Below the pieces are notes generated by a model. That model was not told the DNA's origin. It worked only from the letters and a program-made list of their open reading frames with translations, and did not search any database. The position numbers were made by a program, and so were the translations under genes. Below are positions 25,510 to 34,642 of a stretch of DNA of 64,000 nt, one piece after another. How positions within the stretch are numbered: position 1 is the stretch's first letter; each line of letters starts with the position of its first letter. Origin of the DNA: Terriglobia bacterium (lineage in GTDB: Bacteria > Acidobacteriota > Terriglobia > Terriglobales > Acidobacteriaceae); the NCBI GenBank assembly GCA_020073165.1, contig JAIQFP010000010.1, positions 1-64,000 of the forward strand, in the 5' to 3' direction.

Positions 25510-26865
25510 TTACTTCCCGTGTGCTTTCTCCGGAATCTTCTCTCCGAGTTCGAACCGCATGTTCACGAAATCCATGGTGAAGCTGCGGTACGGATCGGTC
25601 AGGTCACGTCCAAGATTGCCAAACAGCTTGTCGCTATCGGTTCCAAGCTTTGGCAGCACGGGCACATGAGTCAGTGTGGCCGTGGTCGAACCGATGCCGA
25701 GTGACGCCTGCGGCAAATAAGGCACCAGCATCTTCTTGAAGCCGCCCGCACCGCCCATCCCATAGGGCCTCTCTTGCACACCACGCAGTTGCGACGCGAA
25801 CTCCCGGCTATACCGAACCGAGAAGAACGAAGTGTTCGCGCCGCTATCGAACGAGAACACTACATCTCGGCCCTCGACTTTGCACTGCAGCAGCGGCATC
25901 AGCAGGTTCATATAGAGACGAGCGCCGCTGCCTGGACCAGGCGCACCCGGACTGGCCAGGAAATGGCCGTCCTTGGTGAAGGTTACGCGTTCCAGTGCCC
26001 GTAACACCGGATACCCAAGTATGGCCTGAATCTGGTACCGCGACTTCTCGCCGGAGGGTACGTTCAGGCTGCTGTCCTCGAGCACCAGCAGCACCACGTT
26101 GCGTACGGTTGCGCCCCCGAGTTTGAGTTCCGGCAGAACGGCCACGTGCATCTTGTTCTCGGCGCCGGTGATGCCCTGGGTCTGGGCCGTGCCTTTCGCC
26201 AGGCGCACGCCAAGACGTTGCGCAAAGCTCGCGGAAACGGTCGAGAAGTTGGCGCCGGTGTCGAGTACCCATGACGCGGTGACCCCATCGACTGTCAGGT
26301 CGGTGTCGATCGTGCCGAGAACAGAATTCCGGTGAGTCGTGAGATCGACCGGTCCCTCAAACGAGATCGTCTGCGGAGGAATATCTTTCAGCAGAAGCGC
26401 CGCGCCGTAATCATCGGTGGTGCTTTGGCGTTCGGCCTTGTCGAGTTGCCCCGCGAAGTTGTCCAGCAAGTCCTGGTATGCGTGAATCGCGTCGTTGTAA
26501 CGAAATGACTTTACGTAGCCGTCCGCGAGCAAGTGAAGCGCAACTGCGGCATGCATCGGGTTCGACGCCCTGATCTGAGGGACCACTTTCTCCAGCAGGG
26601 TAATCGATTCGTCCAGGCGCCCTTCCCGGTTGGCAAGCACGCCCTCGAAGTAGTCGCGTTCAGCCGACGGTTTCATCGACGCAACGGCTCGTGCCAACTC
26701 CACGAATTGAAAGTTCTTTACGTAGCTGTCTGACTCTGTCGGCCGCTGCGGCCGGACCGGCGGGGTAATAGTCTTCGTCCCCGTTGCCTGCTGGGCCAAG
26801 GCGCTGAAACAAAAAGTCAGTGCGACAACCAGGACAAGCGGCGCACTCCGCCATTGTTTCGACAT
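25510..26865 (-). CDS. Secreted retropepsin-like aspartyl protease with TPR-like N-terminus
   Basis: A 451-aa protein with a signal peptide (WRSAPLVLVVALTFCFSALA), a helical TPR-like region (about residues 45-145), and two retropepsin-like folds. Catalytic-type motifs are LDTGANFS (Asp about 202) and FDSGANTSF (Asp about 340). Two half-sites in one chain could form a complete pepsin-like active site, or two separate single-domain folds. Members of this aspartyl-protease family are common in Acidobacteria; their substrates are unknown. Divergent from the following EamA gene. Confidence 0.85.
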   Translation of the reverse strand: MSKQWRSAPLVLVVALTFCFSALAQQATGTKTITPPVRPQRPTESDSYVKNFQFVELARAVASMKPSAERDYFEGVLANREGRLDESITLLEKVVPQIRASNPMHAAVALHLLADGYVKSFRYNDAIHAYQDLLDNFAGQLDKAERQSTTDDYGAALLLKDIPPQTISFEGPVDLTTHRNSVLGTIDTDLTVDGVTASWVLDTGANFSTVSASFAQRLGVRLAKGTAQTQGITGAENKMHVAVLPELKLGGATVRNVVLLVLEDSSLNVPSGEKSRYQIQAILGYPVLRALERVTFTKDGHFLASPGAPGPGSGARLYMNLLMPLLQCKVEGRDVVFSFDSGANTSFFSVRYSREFASQLRGVQERPYGMGGAGGFKKMLVPYLPQASLGIGSTTATLTHVPVLPKLGTDSDKLFGNLGRDLTDPYRSFTMDFVNMRFELGEKIPEKAHGK

Positions 26866-26930
26866 GCGAGTAGTGTAATTTAGAACCTGACTCTGATTTG
26901 CAATCAAGAATCAGGAATTGCCTATTAACA

Positions 26931-27860
26931 ATGCCTATCGAGATGCGGTCGCACCTGACAACTCGCGCCCTGCTGGCCTTGGCGGCAACGCTGTTGCTGT
27001 GGGCTTCGGCGTTCGCCGGCATTCGCGCCGGTCTGCGCGCCTACTCCCCGGCGCACCTGGCGGTGCTGCGCTTCCTGGTGGCTTCGCTGGTGCTGGCGAT
27101 TTACGCCGGACTGGCGCACTTCCGCCGTCCGCAAGCCCGCGACATTCCCGGGCTCATTCTGACTGGGGCGATCGGCATCACCTTCTACAACCTGGCGTTG
27201 AATTACGGAGAAACCAGGGTGACTGCGGGAGCGGCCAGCCTGCTGATCGCTTCCACTCCGATCTGGACCGCGTTACTGGCGACCATCGCGTTGCATGAGC
27301 GGCTTACGTTGCGCGGATGGTGTGGCGTGTTCCTGAGCTTTGCCGGAGTGGCGCTGATCGTCAGCGCAGAAGGCGAGGGGATTCGGCTCTCACCGCAGGC
27401 GCTCATCATTCTCGCCGCTGCGATTACTTCCGCCATCTACATGGTGCTGCAGAAGCATTTTCTCGGACGCTACAGCGCTCTGGAGTTCACCGCCTACTCC
27501 ATCTGGTCGGGCACGCTGCTGATGCTGCCGTTTGCGGGCGGCTTGTTCAGCGCGGTGCGGACAGCCGCATTGAATGGCACCGCCGCCGTCATCTATCTGG
27601 GTATCTTCCCCGGCGCGTTGGCCTATGTCGCCTGGGCGTATGTGATGTCGCACGGCCCAGCCGGCCGCACAACCAGTTTCCTCTACCTCATTCCCGTGCT
27701 GGCCATTGGGATTGCCTGGGTCTGGCTTGGAGAGATGCCGCACCTGCTGTCGCTGCTTGGGGGTGGGATTGCCCTGGCAGGGGTCGTGATGGTCAACCTG
27801 TGGGGAAAGGCGCCCGCCACGGCGGCGCCATCGCTGCTCTCCACACAAGCGGGGAGCTGA
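26931..27860 (+). CDS. EamA-family transporter (second copy)
   Basis: A 309-aa membrane protein with ten hydrophobic segments in two EamA repeats. Landmarks are LLLWASAFAGIRAGLRAYSP in helix 1 and FPGALAYVAWAYVMSHGP in the second repeat. It is only distantly similar to the EamA protein at about 20 kb. It likely exports a metabolite. The gene is divergent from the aspartyl protease, and the two start codons are 66 bp apart. Confidence 0.9.
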   Translation: MPIEMRSHLTTRALLALAATLLLWASAFAGIRAGLRAYSPAHLAVLRFLVASLVLAIYAGLAHFRRPQARDIPGLILTGAIGITFYNLALNYGETRVTAGAASLLIASTPIWTALLATIALHERLTLRGWCGVFLSFAGVALIVSAEGEGIRLSPQALIILAAAITSAIYMVLQKHFLGRYSALEFTAYSIWSGTLLMLPFAGGLFSAVRTAALNGTAAVIYLGIFPGALAYVAWAYVMSHGPAGRTTSFLYLIPVLAIGIAWVWLGEMPHLLSLLGGGIALAGVVMVNLWGKAPATAAPSLLSTQAGS

Positions 27861-27889
27861 CTTCCAGTCCAGCCGGTTGCTTCAGGGTA

Positions 27890-28291
27890 TCAGTGGGACC
27901 GCTTGCGCACCGCGGAATTGGCCAACCGGTTGGCCTCCGCGTTGTGCTCGCGGTCAATGTGCGAAATGGTGAACTGGAGCGAGCGGGCTAGCTTGCGGCA
28001 CACCCAATTGAGGGAGTAGAGGCGAGGGCTGCGGCAGACATATTCCCCGTTCATCTGACGCACTACGACTTGCGAATCAGAGTACACATGCAGCGTCTTG
28101 GCCTTCAGCACCAATGCGCATTGCAGGGCTTCCAGCAGGGCCACGTACTCGGCCACATTGTTGTCCTGGCGGCCGATCCACTTGGCAATCTTGATGCGGG
28201 CTCCGGCGTTACCCTCAATAACTACGCCAATCCCGGATGGTCCCGGGTTCCCCAGCGAGCCGCCGTCCACGTAAGCTACCAACTCTGACAT
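27890..28291 (-). CDS. RNase H-like (RNase HI family) protein
   Basis: A 133-aa protein with the RNase H fold: YVDGGSLGNPGPSG supplies the first catalytic Asp, AEYVALLEAL the Glu, VYSDSQVVV the second Asp, and HNAEANRLAN the last acidic position. The shape is that of the 'reverse transcriptase-like' RNase HI family (RnhA/YpdQ type), which cuts RNA in RNA-DNA hybrids. There is no basic handle as in E. coli RNase HI. It is convergent with the EamA gene. Confidence 0.88.
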   Translation of the reverse strand: MSELVAYVDGGSLGNPGPSGIGVVIEGNAGARIKIAKWIGRQDNNVAEYVALLEALQCALVLKAKTLHVYSDSQVVVRQMNGEYVCRSPRLYSLNWVCRKLARSLQFTISHIDREHNAEANRLANSAVRKRSH

Positions 28292-28510
28292 TGCGTCCGG
28301 TGTCTGGCTCCACCATGCTTTAGAAGATTTCGAACGTCAAGTTAATAATTTGTTTCATCCACTCTTTCGTAAGTTTTCTGGGCACGGTGGAAGATACTGT
28401 GGAAAAAGCCTCCGGAGATTTGTTCGTGGTCTGGAAGAGTCGCTGGTTCAATGGCTTGCATTTTTCGAAATGCACAGAAAAAGATTCACAGGCTGCACCG
28501 AAAAGCGGCG

Positions 28511-28538
28511 TTGACATTTTTTATCAGAATGTTAGGGT
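28511..28538 (+). promoter_or_regulatory. Sigma70-type promoter for the structured RNA
   Basis: A consensus -35 hexamer TTGACA (28511-28516), a 16-bp spacer and TAGGGT (28533-28538) preceded by TG one base upstream (extended -10). The predicted start is about 28545, just before the structured region. It points at no nearby open frame. Confidence 0.6.
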
Positions 28539-28544
28539 AGCTCC

Positions 28545-28800
28545 CGTCGACGGCTGAAAGGGTTGGCTTAAATAAAATTTTGCCGATCCGAAGTAAGCTG
28601 GGTGATCCGGTTCGGTGGGGCAACCCGCTGAACGGCCAGACCCGAAAAAACCGGCTTGATCTGCGAGGATGGGCCGGGGTTTGGAACTGCGAAAGCAGTG
28701 ATCGCATCAGGGGCTGTGACGGTGCATGTCTCCACGCTGTTGGCTCCCTCGCAGGAGCTAGTGGCTAGAGCATAACCAATGTCACGGCCCTTCCTATTTT
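28545..28800 (+). ncRNA. Candidate structured RNA, about 250 nt, class not recognised
   Basis: Hairpin 1 is a 10-bp stem (28610-28619 with 28624-28633) capped by GCAA. Hairpin 2 pairs 28636-28642 with 28678-28684 and, inside it, 28651-28655 with 28673-28677. Hairpin 3 is a 5-bp stem (28686-28690 with 28695-28699) capped by GAAA. An 80-nt composite hairpin (28711-28790) holds about 34 pairs: 28711-28720 with 28781-28790, then 28721-28723, 28726-28731 and 28732-28735, then 28741-28747 with 28754-28760. All non-canonical pairs are G.U on this strand. A T-rich run (TTCCTATTTTT) follows the last stem like a terminator. It could be a free-standing RNA or a leader of yraN-galT. It shows none of the hallmarks of tmRNA, RNase P, SRP, 6S or the riboswitches I know. 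Confidence 0.6.
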
Positions 28801-28960
28801 TCCCCCGAGTTTCCTTTTGTAATGCTGCCTTGGCGCAAGTTCTGCGGCCATGCCCACCGCGCAAATCGTTGACCTAAAGCTCCGGTCAGTCGTCACAGAC
28901 TTGCCGTGCGACAACTGTGATGCTGGAACTGCCCTATTGCGTACGGTTGGACCTGAATCC

Positions 28961-29410
28961 ATGTCTTCCGGCCGCTTCACTCACTCCGCCGTCCGGTTGC
29001 TCGACCGATTGGCGGAGAAGATCCTCGTTCCCGGGCCCGATCCCACCCACTTGCGCACCGGCCGCCGCGGGGAAGAGGCCGCTTACTTTTATCTCCGCAG
29101 ACTTGGCTACGTGATGGTAGCGCGCAACTTCCGGTCGCCACGGCGGAGGGGCGAGATCGATCTCATTGGCTGGGACAGGGATGTGCTGTGTTTCGTCGAG
29201 GTGAAGACCCGCACCTCGCATGAGGTAAAGCCCGCAGAAGCGGCTGTGGATCGCGATAAGCAACGCGAACTGGCGGGCGTGGCACGAGAGTACCTGCGGC
29301 GCATTCCACCTTCGTGCCAGTGGCGTTTCGATGTGGTGAGCGTATATTATGAGGGTCATTCCAGCCAGCCAGAGTTCGAAGTCTTTCAGAACGCCTTCCG
29401 GGTGGCGTAA
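28961..29410 (+). CDS. yraN: YraN/UPF0102 family nuclease-fold protein
   Basis: A 149-aa protein of the UPF0102 family, with a restriction-endonuclease-like fold. It has GRRGEEAAYFYLRRLGY, ARNFRSPRRRGEIDLIGWD and FVEVKTR, supplying the E...D...E-x-K catalytic-type residues. ATG 28961 is preferred; an in-frame ATG at 28850 would add 37 residues unlike the family. It lies downstream of the structured RNA and 40 bp before galT, so transcription could be shared. The function is not established. Confidence 0.85.
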   Translation: MSSGRFTHSAVRLLDRLAEKILVPGPDPTHLRTGRRGEEAAYFYLRRLGYVMVARNFRSPRRRGEIDLIGWDRDVLCFVEVKTRTSHEVKPAEAAVDRDKQRELAGVAREYLRRIPPSCQWRFDVVSVYYEGHSSQPEFEVFQNAFRVA

Positions 29411-29450
29411 GATGAGGGTCTGACTTCGGCCCATTGAAAGGATTTAGTGC

Positions 29451-30491
29451 TTGCCCGAGCTTAGAAAAGACCCTATCGTCGGCCGGTGGGTCATTATTTC
29501 GACCGACCGCGCCAAACGTCCTTCTGATTTTGTACGGGAGGGAGTCAAGATCAAGGGCGGTTTTTGCCCCTTCTGCTACGGGAACGAGAATAAGACCCCG
29601 CCCGAGATCCAAGCCTATCGCCCCAATCTGAACGGCGGACCCCAGCCGCAGCGCGACACCCCGGGCTGGACCGTCCGCGTGGTTCCCAACAAGTTTCCTG
29701 CGCTGGGTATTGAGGGCAACCTCAACCGCCAGGCCGAGGGCATGTTTGACAAGATGAACGGGATCGGCGCGCATGAGGTCATCATCGAGACCCCCGACCA
29801 CAATGCCAGCCTGGCCACGCTCGCCCCCAAGCGCATTGAAGATGTGCTGTGGACCTTCCGCGACCGCATTCTGGACCTGAAGAAGGACCGGCGGTTCAAG
29901 TACATCCTGATCTTCAAGAACCATGGCGAGGCGGCGGGCGCGTCGCTGGAGCATGCGCACTCGCAATTGATTGCGCTGCCGATTCTGCCCATTTACGTGG
30001 TGGAAGAGTTGGAAGGGGCGAAGCAATATTACCGTTATAAAGAACGCTGCGTGTTCTGCGACATCATCCGCCAGGAGATCGAGACCTCAATCCGCGTGGT
30101 GGCAGAAAACGAAGATTTCCTCACTCTTGCGCCGTACGCGCCGCGCTTCCCGTTTGAGACTTGGATCCTGCCCAAGCAGCACGAGTCGGCCTTCGAGAAC
30201 TCGTCTTCGCACATGTTCGAGAACCTGGCCAAGGCGTTGAAGAACCTGCTGCTGAAAGCCGACCGGGTGCTGGACAATCCTCCGTACAACCTGGTGATCC
30301 ACAGTTCGCCAGTGCAGGACCCCACCAACGACCACTACCACTGGCACATCGAGTTCATGCCCAAGCTGACCAAGACGGCAGGATTCGAGTGGGGCACCGG
30401 CTTCTACATCAACCCCACCCCGCCCGAAGAAGCGGCCCGCTTCCTGCGCGAAGCCAGCGTGGAAGAGCCGGCGCCGGTAGCGGTGGGATAG
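29451..30491 (+). CDS. galT: Galactose-1-phosphate uridylyltransferase
   Basis: A 346-aa enzyme of the Leloir pathway, exchanging UMP between UDP-glucose and galactose-1-phosphate. The active-site HAHSQ motif (His nucleophile) is at about residue 167, and an N-terminal C-x2-C (FCPFCYGNE) supplies part of the zinc site. The N-terminus ELRKDPIVGRWVIIS is typical. The start appears to be TTG, with GAAAGG nine bases upstream. No galK or galE is adjacent. A good terminator follows. Confidence 0.92.
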   Translation: MPELRKDPIVGRWVIISTDRAKRPSDFVREGVKIKGGFCPFCYGNENKTPPEIQAYRPNLNGGPQPQRDTPGWTVRVVPNKFPALGIEGNLNRQAEGMFDKMNGIGAHEVIIETPDHNASLATLAPKRIEDVLWTFRDRILDLKKDRRFKYILIFKNHGEAAGASLEHAHSQLIALPILPIYVVEELEGAKQYYRYKERCVFCDIIRQEIETSIRVVAENEDFLTLAPYAPRFPFETWILPKQHESAFENSSSHMFENLAKALKNLLLKADRVLDNPPYNLVIHSSPVQDPTNDHYHWHIEFMPKLTKTAGFEWGTGFYINPTPPEEAARFLREASVEEPAPVAVG

Positions 30492-30510
30492 CAGCCCTTG
30501 GGAATCCGGA

Positions 30511-30540
30511 GGGCACGGCGAAAGCCGTGCCCTTTTTGTT
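30511..30540 (+). terminator. Rho-independent terminator after galT
   Basis: A perfect 9-bp stem GGGCACGGC/GCCGTGCCC with loop GAAA is followed by TTTTTGTTTT. It sits 20 bp after the galT stop and ends the operon. Confidence 0.9.
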
Positions 30541-30567
30541 TTGGGCTTGTCCATCCCAGCTCATGTG

Positions 30568-30590
30568 GGGACGGCCGCCTCGGCCGTCCC
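30568..30590. repeat. GC-rich palindrome (class B)
   Basis: GGGACGGCCG and CGGCCGTCCC form a 10-bp perfect stem with loop CCT, just downstream of the galT terminator and preceded by TGTG. There is no T tract. The rest of the gap to 30779 shows no gene. Confidence 0.6.
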
Positions 30591-30779
30591 ACCGAGCGAA
30601 GCGAGGAAGCCTCCGGAGCTATCGCCCCCGCCTCGCAGCGGCGACATAGGAGAACCTGCCGGGAACACGCATCCAGCGCGGCCGAGTCCGCTAGGTGATA
30701 GAATCAGCGACCCGAGGAAAAGCGAAACAATGAGCGCAACGGGAGCCGTGCCCTTTGCGATTGGCAAGGAGAGAGAAGA

Positions 30780-31805
30780 TCACTTGGAAACGGGGGTGAG
30801 CAGGAATCCCCGGGTCTTTTTGTTCAACTCGCCGTAGCCGGTGATCTGGCCGGCGTCATTGATGCTGTACGCTTCGTCCAGAATCCAGCCGGAGCCGGAC
30901 GGAATCAGTTGGTTCAGGTCGGTCATCTTGCCGCTCACGGTGACGAAGGCGTGGAAGTTGACGAATCCGCCGCCGCCCTTCACCTGCATCTTGCCCACCA
31001 CCACTCCCGCGCTGTTGATGCCAAAACCCCAGCTCTGCACCACTCCCGAGCGCTTGTCGAGATCGGTCATTTTTCCGTTGCGGAACAGGAAAGCGTGTGG
31101 GCCATTCAAGGTGCCATTGAGGTAGGCGGTGCCGGTGATCTGCCCGGTGCTGTTGATGCCGTAAGCCTGGCTCCAGGGCCCGCCCAGCGTACCGAGGCTC
31201 TTCATGTGGCCGTTCTGCCAGACGAAGGCAAGGAAATCGCCGTTCGTGTTGTAGGAGTAGCCGACGATCTGGCCACGATTGTTGATGGCGCTGGCGGTGG
31301 TGCCGTCCTCGCCACCGAGGTTGCCCAGATCGGTGAGAGTCCCATTGCTGAACAGGAATCCAGCCGGAATACCGCGGCTATTCACCGAATTGCCGGCGAC
31401 CTGGCCGAAATCGTTAATGCCATAGGCCGTGCTGTAGTCTCCGCTCAGGGGAGGAATCGCCGTCATCACTCCGTTGCTGAAGACGAAGCCGCGGTAGGAA
31501 CCGTTGGCCTGGGTGGAGTATCCCGTGACTTGGCCAGAGGCATTGATTCCCAGTCCGAGGGCGCTGCTGCCGCCCAGCGAGCCGATGTCGGTGATGCTCC
31601 CGTTCTGATAGAGGAACGCGTGGGCAACACTGGAAGTCAGGTTGGACGAGCCCGTGACCTGCCCCAGGCTGTTGATCGCATGGGCGACGGTGGCGTTGCC
31701 CCCGAGTGTGCCCAGGTCGGTGACGGTGTAGGTCTGGGCGAAAGCAACTGTGGTCGCGGCGAGGACGGTCAGAGAAAGGAGTACGGACCAGAGTTTGCGC
31801 TGCAT
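30780..31805 (-). CDS. Secreted HAF-repeat protein
   Basis: A 341-aa exported protein with signal peptide (LWSVLLSLTVLAATTVAFA) and about seven HAF-family repeats of roughly 40 residues. Each repeat carries a variant of DLGTLGG...A.GINxxGQVTGYS. The repeats fold as a beta-structure resembling a propeller. HAF proteins are frequent in Acidobacteria and Planctomycetes, and their role is unknown. Single gene, with no clear operon partner. Confidence 0.9.
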   Translation of the reverse strand: MQRKLWSVLLSLTVLAATTVAFAQTYTVTDLGTLGGNATVAHAINSLGQVTGSSNLTSSVAHAFLYQNGSITDIGSLGGSSALGLGINASGQVTGYSTQANGSYRGFVFSNGVMTAIPPLSGDYSTAYGINDFGQVAGNSVNSRGIPAGFLFSNGTLTDLGNLGGEDGTTASAINNRGQIVGYSYNTNGDFLAFVWQNGHMKSLGTLGGPWSQAYGINSTGQITGTAYLNGTLNGPHAFLFRNGKMTDLDKRSGVVQSWGFGINSAGVVVGKMQVKGGGGFVNFHAFVTVSGKMTDLNQLIPSGSGWILDEAYSINDAGQITGYGELNKKTRGFLLTPVSK

Positions 31806-31918
31806 GGGTATCTCCTGCTGATATCAGGGCCGACGAGGAGGACAGCGTAAGACGAGGGGCGACAACGATTGTCAAGAATATGTAAAAAGATGCTTAGTTC
31901 CGGGGTGCTGTGGGGTGT

Positions 31919-32137
31919 CTAGTCCTGGGTGCGGTCGAGGAATTCCTCATGCCACGCCATCTGGATAGCTTCCAGCTTGCCCTCGTTCGACTTCTTGGGA
32001 TCATCCTTGAACTCGGGCAACTCGGTCACGTAGCGGTGCAGGTCGGTGAAGCGCACGCTGAGCGGATCGACGGTAGGATGCTTCTCGGCCAAGAGGATTC
32101 CGATGTCTGCGGCGTTATCCCAAGTGAGGTCGGGCAT
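31919..32137 (-). CDS. iscX: IscX iron-sulfur assembly protein
   Basis: A 72-aa protein, all helical, with the IscX signature LTWDNAADIGILLAE near the N-terminus and WHEEFLDR near the C-terminus. IscX binds IscS and iron and tunes the rate of cluster assembly. It is the last gene of the isc operon, as in gammaproteobacteria. The gap to the preceding fdx gene is filled by an inverted repeat. Confidence 0.93.
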   Translation of the reverse strand: MPDLTWDNAADIGILLAEKHPTVDPLSVRFTDLHRYVTELPEFKDDPKKSNEGKLEAIQMAWHEEFLDRTQD

Positions 32138-32144
32138 GCGGGCT

Positions 32145-32230
32145 CCAGTTTCAAGTTTCGGGTTTCAGGTTTCAAGTTAAACCACGAGTGCCCATATTCG
32201 CAGCAGACTGGAAACTCGAAACTTGAAACC
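32145..32230. repeat. Inverted tandem-unit repeat between fdx and iscX (class A, GTTTCAA type)
   Basis: The left arm (32145-32180) consists of imperfect units GTTTCAA, GTTTCGG, GTTTCAG. The right arm (32206-32230) is their reverse complement (GAAACTCGAAACTTGAAACC). The arms are about 25 bp apart and would form a long hairpin. The element occupies almost the entire gap between the two coding regions. Confidence 0.7.
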
Positions 32231-32233
32231 GCT

Positions 32234-32647
32234 TTAGTGTTCTTCCGATACGTAATTGCGGTTCCAGGCGGGGATCTCGACGACAACCTTACCGGGCCTC
32301 GTGATCACTGCCTGACATCCGAGACGGGAGTTTAACTGGAGGTCGGCAGCCATGTCCAGACGGTCGGCTTCGTCGTCTTCCATGTCGGAGAGATTCTCGG
32401 TGCCTTCCTTCACCCAGACGTGGCAGGTGGTGCAGGCACAATTGCCGCCGCAGGCGTGGTCGAGGCGAATGCCGTTGTTCAGGGCGACGTCGAGGATCGA
32501 CTCTTCTTTGCCGTGGTCCTTGTAAGGGAGCTTGCCGTGCTCGAATTGCACAGTCTTGCCTTCAGGCAGGAAGGTGACTTCGACGGTGTTCTCGCCGGGG
32601 GTGTCGGCAGTGGCGGTGCCGGTCGATTGCGTCTTGTCGTCTGACAT
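32234..32647 (-). CDS. fdx: 2Fe-2S ferredoxin of the isc operon
   Basis: A 137-aa protein with an adrenodoxin/Fdx-type [2Fe-2S] domain. Ligand cysteines are in CGGNCACTTC, with the fourth in LGCQAVI. The first about 25 residues are a Thr/Asp-rich extension that E. coli Fdx lacks. It supplies electrons to IscS/IscU assembly. It is located between hscA and iscX, with class A hairpins on both sides. Confidence 0.93.
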   Translation of the reverse strand: MSDDKTQSTGTATADTPGENTVEVTFLPEGKTVQFEHGKLPYKDHGKEESILDVALNNGIRLDHACGGNCACTTCHVWVKEGTENLSDMEDDEADRLDMAADLQLNSRLGCQAVITRPGKVVVEIPAWNRNYVSEEH

Positions 32648-32660
32648 AAATTGCCTTTTC

Positions 32661-32727
32661 GGGTCTCGGGTCTCGGGTCTCAGGATCGGCGCATAAATCC
32701 AAACTCTGAGACCTGATACCTGAGACC
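32661..32727. repeat. Inverted tandem-unit repeat between hscA and fdx (class A, GGTCTCG type)
   Basis: Three near-identical units GGGTCTC(G/A) form the left arm (32661-32684). The right arm (32704-32727) reads CTGAGACCTGATACCTGAGACC, the inverted partner with one variation per unit. Loop about 20 nt. This unit sequence differs from that of the other isc-operon hairpins. Confidence 0.7.
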
Positions 32728-32731
32728 GGCT

Positions 32732-34642
32732 TTACTCAAAATCCGCCTTGGCCACCGGATGGCCGGCTTGCGGCCGCTCGCCGAGGTCGGCCTGGTCCAT
32801 GGTTTTGCCCTTCAGCGCAGTGGCGACGGCTGAGTCCATCATCAGTTCGGCCAGGCGCATGGTGCCCTGGTTCAGGGCGTCGATGGCTCTGCGGATGGCC
32901 TCGTAGTCGTCTTCGGCTTTGACTTGATTCAGCGCCTTTTGCAGCTTGGCAATCTGCTTGCGCTCGTCGCTGGTGAGCTGCTCCCAGGCGGGGCTCTTCT
33001 TGCCCTTGTCGAGCGCGGCCAGGATGGTTTCGGCTTCGTTACAAGCTTCGATCACCTGGCGCTGACGGAAATCTTCTTCGGCGTAATCGAAAGAGTCGAG
33101 AATCATGCTCTCGACCTGGTCGTCGGTCAAACCGTAGCTGGGCTGGACTTCAATTTCCGCTTCCTTGCCGCTGCGCTGCTCGCGGGCGGAAACATGCAGG
33201 ATGCCGTTGGCGTCAATCAGAAATTTCACTTCAATGCGGGGCATGCCGGCGGGCATGGGCGGAACACCGCGCAGATCGAAGCGGGCCAGGGAGCGGCAGT
33301 CTTTGGCCAGTTCGCGCTCGCCTTGGAGCACATGGATGGCAACGTTCGCCTGCCCGTCTACCTGCGTGGTGTAGTACTGCGTGGCCGAGGCAGGGATGGT
33401 CGAATTGCGCAGAATGATCTTGTCGGTGACGCCGCCTGCGACTTCAATGCCCAGCGACAGCGGGGTGACGTCAAGCAGCAGCATGTTCTCGGTGGCTGTG
33501 GAGCCTCCGGAGAGGATATTCGCCTGCACGGCAGCGCCCAGGGCAACGACTTCATCGGGGTTGAGGTCGGTGTGCGGCGTGCGCTGAAACATGTCTTCGA
33601 CCAGGGCGCGGACTTTTGGGATGCGGGTGGAGCCTCCGACCAGGACCGCTTCGCCAATCTGCTCGGGTTTGAGCTTCGCATCCTTAAGCGCCTGTTTGCA
33701 GGGGCCGATGGTGCGCTCGATGATGGGTTGGGCCAACTGTTCGAACTGCTCGCGGGTAATCTCACGCTGGTAGCGCTTGCCTCCAGAGAGTTCGATATCC
33801 AGCTTGGTCGACGGCTGGGCGGATAGCGCGATCTTGGCTTCGATGACGGCCTTGCGGATGGTGGCAACGGCCTCCCCATTGCGGGAAACATCGAGGCCCA
33901 TGTCGCCTTTGATGTCGTCGAGCGCGATGCGGATGAGCAGGTTGTCAATGTCGTCGCCGCCGAGGTGGGTGTCACCGTTGGTCGAGATCACCTCGAAGAT
34001 GCCATCGTGCAGCTTGAGGATGGAGATATCGAATGTGCCGCCGCCCAGGTCGTATACCGCGACGACGCCATTCTGCTTCTTGTCGAGGCCGTAGGCGAGA
34101 GAGGCCGCGGTGGGTTCATTGACCAGGCGTAGGACCTCCAGTCCGGCGATGCGGCCTGCATCTTTCGTGGCTTGCCGCTGGGCATCGTTGAAGTATGCGG
34201 GGACGGTGATGACCGCTTTGGTGACCGGGGCGTTGAAGAAGCGCTCGGCATTGCGTTTGAGTTGGCGCAGGATGAAGGCGGAGATTTCCGGCGGGGTGAA
34301 AGTTTTGTCGCCGAGTTTGATGCGCAACACTTCTCCGGCTTGCATGTCTGCGGCCAGACGGAAGGGGAACAGCTTGAGTTCTTCCTGGATGTCCTCGATG
34401 CCGCGTCCCATGAGCCGCTTGATGGAATAAACCGCGCGCTCCGGAGTCTCAATCAAATATTTGCGGGCGGAGTTGCCGACGATGATCTGGTCGCGCTCGT
34501 CGAGGGCCACGACCGAGGGCACCAGGTTCAACCCGTCGTCGCCCGGGATGACGACAGGGGTGTCCCCTTCCATGAAGGCCACCAGGGAGTTGGTGGTGCC
34601 GAGATCGATTCCGACGATGCGTTCAGAAGGCAAACTACTCAA
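32732..34642 (-). CDS. hscA: HscA Hsp70-type chaperone
   Basis: A 636-aa Hsp70 homologue, matching the length of HscA. The ATPase domain starts [18 protein letters not shown], has [12 protein letters not shown] and [14 protein letters not shown], and the substrate domain begins about residue 390. HscA and HscB move the cluster from IscU to target proteins by recognising LPPVK on IscU, which is present here. The start is probably TTG 34642, whose first bases overlap the hscB stop (TTGA), so the pair is coupled. Confidence 0.93.
   Translation of the reverse strand: MSSLPSERIVGIDLGTTNSLVAFMEGDTPVVIPGDDGLNLVPSVVALDERDQIIVGNSARKYLIETPERAVYSIKRLMGRGIEDIQEELKLFPFRLAADMQAGEVLRIKLGDKTFTPPEISAFILRQLKRNAERFFNAPVTKAVITVPAYFNDAQRQATKDAGRIAGLEVLRLVNEPTAASLAYGLDKKQNGVVAVYDLGGGTFDISILKLHDGIFEVISTNGDTHLGGDDIDNLLIRIALDDIKGDMGLDVSRNGEAVATIRKAVIEAKIALSAQPSTKLDIELSGGKRYQREITREQFEQLAQPIIERTIGPCKQALKDAKLKPEQIGEAVLVGGSTRIPKVRALVEDMFQRTPHTDLNPDEVVALGAAVQANILSGGSTATENMLLLDVTPLSLGIEVAGGVTDKIILRNSTIPASATQYYTTQVDGQANVAIHVLQGERELAKDCRSLARFDLRGVPPMPAGMPRIEVKFLIDANGILHVSAREQRSGKEAEIEVQPSYGLTDDQVESMILDSFDYAEEDFRQRQVIEACNEAETILAALDKGKKSPAWEQLTSDERKQIAKLQKALNQVKAEDDYEAIRRAIDALNQGTMRLAELMMDSAVATALKGKTMDQADLGERPQAGHPVAKADFE

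Noticed and set aside
25500-26900. Plus-strand frames opposite the aspartyl protease gene
   Set aside because: Arise from GC-rich antisense; no domain or start signal.
28568-28864. 98-aa minus-strand open frame across the structured region
   Set aside because: No ribosome-binding site, no recognisable domain, and the base pairing with plus-strand G.U pairs explains the sequence better as an RNA on the other strand.
32645-32735. Direct repeats GGTCTCG considered as a CRISPR remnant
   Set aside because: Units are 7-8 bp without spacers, and the second arm is inverted; this is a hairpin repeat, not a CRISPR.
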